Assembly (NCBI GenBank): GCA_903888625.1
Contig: CAISUD010000023.1
Coordinates: 1-35,228 of the forward strand
Direction of reading: 5' to 3'
Origin: an uncultured bacterium
GTDB lineage: Bacteria > Patescibacteriota > Minisyncoccia > Phycocordibacterales > UBA9973
Length of the DNA: 35,228 nt
Below the pieces are notes generated by a model. It was not told the origin of the DNA and ran no database searches. It saw nothing but the letters and a program-made list of their open reading frames with translations. The position numbers and the translations under genes are program-made. This document shows positions 30,442 through 35,228 of the stretch, one piece after another (the stretch's first letter is position 1; every line of letters begins with the position of its first letter).

Positions 30442-31120
30442 TATTACAATTTGGGAAGTTGCCTTTGCTCTGGGACTCATCCCATCGCTCCTTTGGCTTT
30501 GGTTTTGGCTTCGAGAAGAAAAGGGTAAAAAAGAACCAAGTGGTCTATTGGCTATTTGTTTTATTCTCGGAATGATTTGCGTAATTTTTGTTTTACCAAT
30601 TGAAAAATTTATTCAATCAAATGTCAGCAATTATCAATACCAAATTATTGGTTGGGCTAGTGCAGAAGAACTTATTAAATATATTGCCGTAATACTTGTT
30701 CTTTACAAAACTTGCTATTTAAACAAACCAATAGATTGGCCAATATTTCTAATCACTGCAGCCCTTGGTTTTGCTGCATTAGAAAATACTCTTTTTTTAA
30801 TAAAACCATTATCACTAAATCAAGCCACAGTCGGACTTTTGACTGGAAACCTAAGGTTTCTTGGTTCTACCCTTCTGCACGCTGTCTCGAGTGGATTTGT
30901 AGGAATTATGGCAGGTCTTTCGTTCTACCTTAGTGGTTTTACTAAAAAATTCTACATTTTAATTGGTTTTATTTTAGCCATCGCCTTGCATAGTGTCTTT
31001 AATTTTTTTATAATGGAGAATAATGGGAGTAATTTTTTACAAGTCTTTGCTCTCCTTTGGGTCGCAACAATTATTAATTTATTACTTTTTGAAAAATTAA
31101 GAAGAATGAGTATTAACTAA
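30431..31120 (+). CDS. PrsW-family intramembrane protease
   Basis: This 229-aa polytopic protein has about seven TMs and the PrsW motifs: ASAEELIKY (EExxK), ALGFAALENTLFL (GF..xEN), FLGSTLLHAVSSGFVG (H) and ALHSVFNFF (H). PrsW in Bacillus cleaves an anti-sigma factor at site 1; the CPR substrate is unknown, though an ECF sigma gene exists at 21464. I start at ATG 30431 rather than the TTG at 30413, which lies within the valS-terminal repeat. It overlaps valS by 11 nt and its stop codon abuts a palindrome. Confidence 0.85.
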   Translation: MTTNITIWEVAFALGLIPSLLWLWFWLREEKGKKEPSGLLAICFILGMICVIFVLPIEKFIQSNVSNYQYQIIGWASAEELIKYIAVILVLYKTCYLNKPIDWPIFLITAALGFAALENTLFLIKPLSLNQATVGLLTGNLRFLGSTLLHAVSSGFVGIMAGLSFYLSGFTKKFYILIGFILAIALHSVFNFFIMENNGSNFLQVFALLWVATIINLLLFEKLRRMSIN

Positions 31121-31153
31121 GAGGCAAGACCTCTTTAAAGAGGTCTTGCCTCT
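31120..31153. repeat. Compound REP-like palindrome between prsW-like gene and hsp20
   Basis: A perfect 34-nt palindrome with 17-nt arms, AGAGGCAAGACCTCTTT and its complement. It begins on the last base of the stop codon of the protease gene. The same placement is seen after ftsA and, with the CDS end, after the transposase. Confidence 0.9.
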
Positions 31154-31163
31154 AAATAAAATT

Positions 31164-31637
31164 ATGCAAAATAAAAGAAAAAGTTTTTTTGAAAGATTGA
31201 CCGGTAGTGTTCGTGCTGACCGAGATGAAGAGGAAGAAGAGGTAAAAAAAATATCAGTAAAAAATTCTGATAAAAATATGAGCAGTTGGATTGAAGAAGA
31301 AGACGAAGAAGCCGAATTAACAGTCGATGTTTATCAAACTCCAAATGATATTATCATCCAAACAATGGTAGCTGGAGTCAGACCAGAAGATTTAGAACTA
31401 ACTATTTCAAGGGACTTAGTGACCATCAAAGGCAAACGCGAAGAATCCCGCACGATTGATGAAGAAAATTATTTTACTAAAGAATTATACTGGGGCACGT
31501 TTTCAAGAACCATTTCTCTACCAGCTGAAATTGATCCAGAAGAAGCCGAAGCCATAGAAAAACACGGACTCCTCACCATCAAACTTCCTAAAATCGATAG
31601 AGAAAAGAAAACAAACGTAAAAGTTAAATCGATATAG
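31164..31637 (+). CDS. Small heat shock protein Hsp20
   Basis: This 157-aa alpha-crystallin-domain chaperone has a charged N-terminal arm (ERLTGSVRADRDEEEEE) and the ACD (about residues 55-150): LTVDVYQTPNDIIIQTMVAGVRPEDLELTISRDLVTIKGKREE, ENYFTKELYWGTFSRTISLPAEID and HGLLTIKLPKI, which contains the A-x-x-x-x-G-L-L motif (EKHGLLTIKLPK). The ATG at 31164 is chosen over the TTG at 31146 inside the palindrome. It would hold unfolding proteins under stress. It ends before a strong terminator. Confidence 0.93.
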   Translation: MQNKRKSFFERLTGSVRADRDEEEEEVKKISVKNSDKNMSSWIEEEDEEAELTVDVYQTPNDIIIQTMVAGVRPEDLELTISRDLVTIKGKREESRTIDEENYFTKELYWGTFSRTISLPAEIDPEEAEAIEKHGLLTIKLPKIDREKKTNVKVKSI

Positions 31638-31644
31638 ATAAACT

Positions 31645-31675
31645 AAAAATACCCCATTGTGTGGGGTATTTTTCT
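31645..31675 (+). terminator. Terminator of hsp20
   Basis: AAAAATACCCCA-TTGTG-TGGGGTATTTTT followed by T's. It also stands at the 3' side of the convergent tRNA-Phe. Confidence 0.85.
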
Positions 31676-31679
31676 TTTG

Positions 31680-31751
31680 TGCCGAGGGGCAGAATCGCAC
31701 TGCCGACCAATCCCTCTTCAGGGGAGTGCTCTACTACTGAGCTACCTCGGC
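31680..31751 (-). tRNA. tRNA-Phe (anticodon GAA), unusual T-loop
   Basis: Acceptor GCCGAGG/CCTCGGC, D-arm GCTC/GAGC, anticodon loop CTGAAGA with GAA, T-arm GGCAG-TGCGATT-CTGCC. The T-loop reads TGC at positions 54-56 where TTC is nearly universal, so U55 (pseudouridine) is replaced by G. The anticodon stem has one C/T mismatch at 27-43. Confidence 0.85.
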
Positions 31752-31982
31752 TTATATATTTTTCAATTGGTCGATGTTGATACCGGAAAGTTTTTCTACT
31801 TGACCAAGAAACGGGTCTAGAAAATAAAAAGCACCGATTGTAATCCCAATTAAAACAAGCCAATATAATACTCGTAAAACAGTTGAGATTTTTTGGGAAC
31901 GCCTCATTTTGTGAAGCATCTCGTTATTCTCTTCTGCAACACTAAGCATTTTTTCTAATAACTTCTTTGACTCAGGATCCAT
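31752..31982 (-). CDS. Small single-TM membrane protein, unknown
   Basis: This 76-aa protein has an N-terminal amphipathic, partly coiled-coil segment (LLEKMLSVAEENNEMLHKMRRSQK), then one or two membrane passes (VLRVLYWLVLIGITIGAFYFL) and a short acidic tail. I do not recognise a family. It ends at the tRNA-Phe 5' base and probably shares its transcript. TATGCT and TATACT boxes lie just upstream of the ATG. Confidence 0.6.
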   Translation of the reverse strand: MDPESKKLLEKMLSVAEENNEMLHKMRRSQKISTVLRVLYWLVLIGITIGAFYFLDPFLGQVEKLSGINIDQLKNI

Positions 31983-32047
31983 ATTAGTATACTAGCATAA
32001 AATATTAAAAAAACAATTTCCAAAAAACTATTATTTGTGTTAAATTG

Positions 32048-32119
32048 TGCCCCCACTCCGAATCGAACGGGGATCTATTCCTTAGGACGGAACTGTTCTA
32101 TCCATTGAACTATGGGGGC
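32048..32119 (-). tRNA. tRNA-Arg (anticodon CCT)
   Basis: Acceptor GCCCCCA/TGGGGGC, anticodon arm GTTCC-GTCCTAA-GGAAT giving CCT, T-arm CCCCGTTCGATTCGGAG with one mismatch. No CCA is encoded. It decodes AGG. Confidence 0.93.
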
Positions 32120-32120
32120 A

Positions 32121-32151
32121 TTTACCACTGAGGCAAGACCTCAGAGGTAAA
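32121..32151. repeat. REP-like palindrome between tRNA-Arg and glutaredoxin
   Basis: TTTACC-ACTGAGGCAAGACCTCAGA-GGTAAA is an imperfect palindrome with the AGGCAAGACCT core. It lies 2 nt from the end of the glutaredoxin gene and could serve as its 3' hairpin. Confidence 0.75.
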
Positions 32152-32152
32152 T

Positions 32153-32389
32153 TTAAATTAGTCCCAATTTCCTAGCTACTTCAGTTTTATTAAATCCAAC
32201 AGCCCAATCGCCATCAATGACAATGACCGGTACTCCCATTTGGCTGGTCAAATTTACCATTTCTTTTCTTTTAGCTAAATCGCTAGCTACGTCGTATTCA
32301 GTATAAGCAATGTTGTTAGCCTTAAAGAAATCCATGGCCATATGACAATAGTGACAAGTTGGAGTTGAATATATTTCTACTTTTTTCAT
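32153..32389 (-). CDS. Glutaredoxin-like protein
   Basis: This 78-aa thioredoxin-fold protein, MKKVEIYSTPTCHYCHMAMDFF, has active site CHYC near the N-terminus, the TVP-like cis-Pro in MGVPVIVIDGDWAVGFN and the terminal GFNKTEVARKLGL. NrdH/glutaredoxin-3 type by size. It may accept electrons from glutathione-independent reductases such as the TrxB at 11222, which is inference. It is preceded by an IR-bounded leader whose arm covers the ATG. Confidence 0.9.
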   Translation of the reverse strand: MKKVEIYSTPTCHYCHMAMDFFKANNIAYTEYDVASDLAKRKEMVNLTSQMGVPVIVIDGDWAVGFNKTEVARKLGLI

Positions 32390-32491
32390 CCCATTAGAAA
32401 TTATTCCATTCGTACGTATAATTACTATACATAAAAACAGATAATTTGTTATTCTAGTAATTTTGTCCTATTAGTGAATTTCTAACGGGAC
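32388..32491 (-). promoter_or_regulatory. IR-bounded leader 3 upstream of the glutaredoxin gene
   Basis: Minus-strand arms GTCCCGTTAGAAAT and ATTTCTAATGGGAT pair over all 14 positions, allowing two G-U pairs. The core differs from leaders 1 and 2 (TTAG instead of TACG) on both arms. The 3' arm ends in the ATG. The 5' arm can alternatively pair locally with CTAATAGGAC. A TAAAAT box at 32503-32498 would start RNA right at the 5' arm. Confidence 0.6.
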
Positions 32492-32510
32492 AAGTAAATT
32501 TTAACATAAC

Positions 32511-32539
32511 TTGCCGAAAAACAAAAATAGAGATATATT
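32511..32539 (+). promoter_or_regulatory. Promoter of tRNA-Gly
   Basis: TTGCCG, a 17-nt spacer, TATATT, then 8 nt to the first base of the tRNA. Confidence 0.65.
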
Positions 32540-32547
32540 TTATATAT

Positions 32548-32618
32548 GCGGGATTGGTATAGTGGTAGCACGAGTCCTTCCCAAGGATTAAACGCGAGTT
32601 CGATTCTCGCATCCCGCA
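32548..32618 (+). tRNA. tRNA-Gly (anticodon CCC)
   Basis: Acceptor GCGGGAT/ATCCCGC, D-arm GGTATAGTGGTAGCAC, anticodon arm AGTCC-TTCCCAA-GGATT giving CCC, T-arm GCGAGTTCGATTCTCGC. No CCA is encoded. It decodes GGG. Confidence 0.95.
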
Positions 32619-32621
32619 CAA

Positions 32622-33446
32622 TTATAAAGCATTTATTACAAAATCTTTTGGTAAATGTTTTTCGGCTTCTTCTATCCCCCGCTCCATCATTATAACCGCT
32701 TCAAGTGGATATTTACCTCTGGCACTCTCTTCAGAAAGCATCACAGCATCAGCTCCATTTAAAATTGCATAAGCAATATCGGTAACTTCGGCACGAGTCG
32801 GCAAAGGATTTTCCATCATCGATAACATCATTTGAGTCGCCACGATTACTGGTTTGCCAGCAATTTTACATTTTGCAATTATATCTTTTTCGGCAAATGG
32901 AATTTGCTCTAACGGAATTTCATTTCCTAAATCTCCCCTGGCCACCATCACTGCATCTGAAACTTTAATAATTTCATCTAAATTCTCTAAAGCAACTTTC
33001 CTTTCAATTTTTGCAATAATTGGAATAATTTTTTTTACCTTGAGCGTAGTCGAAAGGCCAAATTGTTGCATTTTTTCTCGCAACTCTAAAATATCTCCAG
33101 CCTTCCCAACATAAGACATTGCCACGTAGTCTACATTTTGTAGAATTCCAAATTTTAAATCAGCTAAATCTTTTGCTGTAATAATTTCTACTGATCCCTC
33201 TTTGAATTCATGACCTGTTTTTTCTTGCACTCTAGGGCCAGATAAATCTTGAATAATTGGAATTCTTTTACCAAGCTCTTTTGCATCTTCTCGAATATTT
33301 TTTATATAGCCTGCATGTTCCTCATAAGTACCCCAAGAAAAATTCAAACGCACAACATCCATCTGATGTGTCATCATTTCCTTAATAATCCCCCGATCTT
33401 TAGTCGCCGGCCCAATGGTGGCAACAATTTGCGCTTTACTTAGCAT
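32622..33446 (-). CDS. pyk: Minimal pyruvate kinase (A domain only)
   Basis: Pyruvate kinase converts PEP and ADP to pyruvate and ATP. Barrel motifs are present: [36 protein letters not shown], the catalytic Lys in IIAKIE, the metal-binding block [13 protein letters not shown] and [46 protein letters not shown]. At 274 aa it lacks the roughly 100-residue B domain (only about 20 residues join GPRVQ to KDLADLKFG) and the whole C-terminal allosteric domain. SHG is SWG, and a CCTTTCGAC...CTCAAGG element adds residues before the catalytic Lys. It may be a reduced but active enzyme or an inactive relic. Confidence 0.88.
   Translation of the reverse strand: MLSKAQIVATIGPATKDRGIIKEMMTHQMDVVRLNFSWGTYEEHAGYIKNIREDAKELGKRIPIIQDLSGPRVQEKTGHEFKEGSVEIITAKDLADLKFGILQNVDYVAMSYVGKAGDILELREKMQQFGLSTTLKVKKIIPIIAKIERKVALENLDEIIKVSDAVMVARGDLGNEIPLEQIPFAEKDIIAKCKIAGKPVIVATQMMLSMMENPLPTRAEVTDIAYAILNGADAVMLSEESARGKYPLEAVIMMERGIEEAEKHLPKDFVINAL
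33038..33057. repeat. CCTTTCGAC...GCTCAAGG element in pyk
   Basis: CCTTGAGCGTAGTCGAAAGG (minus-strand reading CCTTTCGACTACGCTCAAGG) encodes GLSTTLKV just before the catalytic strand. It is a sister of the element at the valS end. Confidence 0.7.
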
Positions 33447-33452
33447 AAATAG

Positions 33453-33458
33453 ATTATA
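33453..33458 (-). promoter_or_regulatory. -10 box of pyk (leaderless geometry)
   Basis: Perfect TATAAT on the minus strand, exactly 6 nt before the ATG at 33446. The -35 region is weak. Confidence 0.5.
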
Positions 33459-33471
33459 ACATGTTTTTTAA

Positions 33472-34399
33472 TTACTTTTCTAACTCCTTTTTCAACAAAG
33501 GCGAAATTTGTTTTCGCATAATTAATTCATCTTTTATTGCAATATTTCCAATAAAATCGATCTGCAATATTTTTTTGACTAACTCCTTAGTATTTTCATC
33601 ATCTGTTATTATATATACTTTCTCTTTTTCCAAATCAATTGCACTTAAAAATATAAAATCTAAATTATTTTCTTTTTTAGTTTTATTTAAAATATCAAGT
33701 ATTTCATCTAATCTATTTTTTATTAACTCCTCTGCTCCAATCATTTCAATTTGAGCTATACTAAATTTTTTATTAGCAATGTCGTAAGTAGCTAAATCTC
33801 CTAGAATTGTTTTAGAAAGTTTTTCACCAGATAAATCAGACTTTGCTTCAAAAAGCTCTTTTGAAAAATTATCTGGTAGCTTTGCAATATTATTAAGGTA
33901 TTCCGCAACCTTTTTATCTCTATCGGTAGTGACTCCCCCTTTAAAATTTAAAGTATTTGAAATAATCGCACTCAAAAGCAATACAGCTGATTTGTATGAA
34001 ATTTCTATATTTTTTTCAATAAATTTTTCTGCAACTAAAGTGGCTGCCGAGCCGACAAGCTCTATCTGAACTTTTGCATTTGGAAATTTTTCTGCCTCGT
34101 GAATTGTCCTATGGTCTATAATTTCTATAACTTTTTCTATTTCAATATTTCCTTCAATTGCATTTAAATCACTAGTATCAATAAGAACAACCTCATTAAA
34201 ATCTTTTGAATTTTTAATTACTTCTGGATATATAAAATTAAAAACGACTCAAAACATATTTTACTTCATCATGCATTTCTCCCATTACTCCAACACTACT
34301 ATGCACTCCAGTTTTTTCTAAAAATTCAGAATAAGCAATAATACCAGCAACTCCGTCTATATCTGGATTCACATATGAAGTTATCAGTAATTTTTTCAT
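33472..34399 (-). pseudogene. DHH/DHHA2 family II pyrophosphatase-like gene with one frameshift
   Basis: The ORF at 33472-33981 is only the C-terminal part (DHHA2-like). Upstream on the same strand, an ATG at 34399 starts LITSYVNPDIDGVAGIIAYSEFL, a DHH motif I. It stops at ...VLSRF-TAA near 34242. In another frame the protein continues: NFIYPEVIKNSKDFNEVVLIDTSDLNAIEG, then EIIDHRTIHEAEKFP (motif III) and ELVGSAATLVAEKFIE, joining in frame to LLSAIISNTLNFKGG. Removing one T from the T5 run at 34241-34245 restores the whole gene (about 308 aa). All metal-binding motifs (DID, DTSD, DHR) are conserved apart from this, so the frameshift is recent or a sequence error. Confidence 0.82.
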
Positions 34400-34402
34400 A
34401 AA

Positions 34403-35026
34403 TTAATTCAATTTAACTTCTTCTCCATCGCCAACAAATTTACAAACTCCATCTTCGCAAAACATTCCTTGCCCATCTCTAAAAATTTTAACTGGAACTT
34501 GTAAATCCTTTATTTTCTCCTTATATTCATCTTTTTTATCATCCGTATAGTGAGCTTGAATCATATAGGGCATTAAATTTAATCCTTTTAGCATTTCTTC
34601 TGTTGGGTTTTCTGGAATACCAGAACTTGATCTTATGGTTGGTCCCATTATCGCAGCCCCAGCACTTGTACCAATAAATACCTTCCCTTGTGTAAGTAAT
34701 TCAACCAATAGATTATCAAAATTACTTTCTTTCATCGCATTTAATAAATAAAAAGTACTACCACCATCAATATGGATTGCATTTTTATCTTTAAAAAATT
34801 CTTTTAACTCTTCTATTGTTTTCCCTTCAATATCAATCTCTTCAAAATTATAACCATTTTCTCTTATTTTATTTTTAACATTTTCCATGAACAATTTCGT
34901 TTTTTCATCTCTTCCTTTTACTGCAGTATTAACATAACCAATTCTCATTTGGTCTTTTGAAATACCAGTTAAGTTATAACCATATTTTAGCAAAAAAATT
35001 AAATCTGAACCTAAAATTAATTTCAT
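34403..35026 (-). CDS. pepE: Peptidase S51 (dipeptidase E-like)
   Basis: This 207-aa serine peptidase of family S51 has nucleophile Ser in GKVFIGTSAGAAIMGP (about residue 122), the GGSTFYLLNAM strand-loop and the catalytic His region in MPYMIQAHYTDDKKDEY. KIFRDGQGMFCEDGVCKFVGDGEEVKL forms the C-terminal beta hairpin. E. coli PepE cleaves Asp-X dipeptides; other members are cyanophycinases. It lies 3 nt from the pyrophosphatase-like gene and 3 nt after eno, so the eno-pepE-ppase genes form one operon. Confidence 0.87.
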   Translation of the reverse strand: MKLILGSDLIFLLKYGYNLTGISKDQMRIGYVNTAVKGRDEKTKLFMENVKNKIRENGYNFEEIDIEGKTIEELKEFFKDKNAIHIDGGSTFYLLNAMKESNFDNLLVELLTQGKVFIGTSAGAAIMGPTIRSSSGIPENPTEEMLKGLNLMPYMIQAHYTDDKKDEYKEKIKDLQVPVKIFRDGQGMFCEDGVCKFVGDGEEVKLN

Positions 35027-35029
35027 AAA

Positions 35030-35228
35030 TTACATCTTGCTAATTTTAATCAACCGATCGTATTTTACTTTTCTTTCAGGCTTTGTTGGTGCTCCGGCTT
35101 TAAGACCAAAACAGCCAAAGGCATACGCAAGGTCAGCGATAAAATCATCATCTGTTTCCCCACTTCGGTGGCTAACTATTAATTCAATATTATTTTCACG
35201 GGCTGTTTTCATTGTCTCTAATGTTTCA
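35030..35228 (-). CDS. eno: Enolase, C-terminal part (runs off window)
   Basis: Enolase converts 2-phosphoglycerate to PEP. The frame is open to the window edge (ETLETMKTARENN...). Visible are the catalytic-loop region IVSHRSGETDDDFIADLAYAFGCFGLKAGAPTKPERKVKYDRLIKIS, matching the enolase signature SHRSGET and the K-x-GAP / ER-x-KY-x-x-L terminus. The ORF-track start at 35212 is internal. With pyk on the same strand this forms a lower-glycolysis cluster. Confidence 0.95.
   Translation of the reverse strand, partial: ETLETMKTARENNIELIVSHRSGETDDDFIADLAYAFGCFGLKAGAPTKPERKVKYDRLIKISKM

Noticed and set aside
33461-33754. Plus-strand ORF of 97 aa opposite the pyrophosphatase-like gene
   Set aside because: It is a shadow of a minus-strand gene with conserved motifs and shows no domain of its own.
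350-35228. Alternative genetic code (TGA as Gly or Trp)
   Set aside because: TGA ends several genes at the expected positions, for example the transposase, and no in-frame TGA occurs in conserved regions.

Overview
The window is an AT-rich, gene-dense bacterial chromosome segment. It most resembles a Candidatus Patescibacteria (CPR, Parcubacteria-like) genome. This assignment rests on gene content: short and split housekeeping proteins, a single-domain GlmU-type uridylyltransferase, ValS without the C-terminal coiled coil, a LysS with a CPR-style motif 3, DUF5666-like secreted proteins beside a MacAB-type exporter, many short operons without Shine-Dalgarno (SD) sequences, and abundant palindromic repeats inside genes. 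TGA is used as a stop, so the genetic code is standard.

Layout. (1) 1-3880, minus strand: mraZ-rsmH-ftsL-like-ftsI division operon with a promoter and two MraZ boxes, followed directly by a partial RhuM-family gene. (2) 3900-4490, plus: a small membrane-protein operon with the clearest SD sequences in the window. (3) 4497-6441, minus: greA-lysS. (4) 6529-11149, plus: rpsU-ybeY-ftsA, then an island of four identical palindromes, a methyltransferase and a REP-associated (Y1/HUH) transposase, then ftsZ; trxB follows. (5) 12232-22045, minus: ECF sigma factor, DedA protein, glycosyltransferase, alpha/beta hydrolase, membrane proteins, a PAP2 phosphatase and a MacA/MacB-type ABC exporter framed by two DUF5666-like proteins. 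This looks like an envelope maintenance/export region. (6) 22069-24675: tRNA-Ser, tRNA-Glu and small accessory genes. (7) 24719-31637, plus: uridylyltransferase, glutamate dehydrogenase, tRNA-Val, tsaD, valS, PrsW-like protease, Hsp20. (8) 31680-35228: tRNA-Phe, tRNA-Arg, glutaredoxin, tRNA-Gly, then a minus-strand glycolytic group (eno, pepE-like, frameshifted DHH pyrophosphatase, minimal pyk).

Three signals stand out. First, palindromic elements sharing an AGGCAAG/CTTGCCT core occur about nine times. Four clean copies surround and interrupt a REP-type transposase between ftsA and ftsZ. Related or different palindromes are inserted in frame into tsaD (three times), trxB, pyk and the end of valS. 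Second, three minus-strand genes (a DUF5666 gene, a PAP2 gene and a glutaredoxin) carry a ~100-nt leader bounded by 14-nt complementary arms. The 3' arm contains the start codon, one leader shows compensatory arm changes, and two show a competing local hairpin. This suggests a start-codon-sequestering RNA switch. Third, many promoters place the -10 box only 5-8 nt from the ATG, which predicts widespread leaderless mRNAs.

I read everything by eye. Family assignments rest on recognised motifs and not on database searches.
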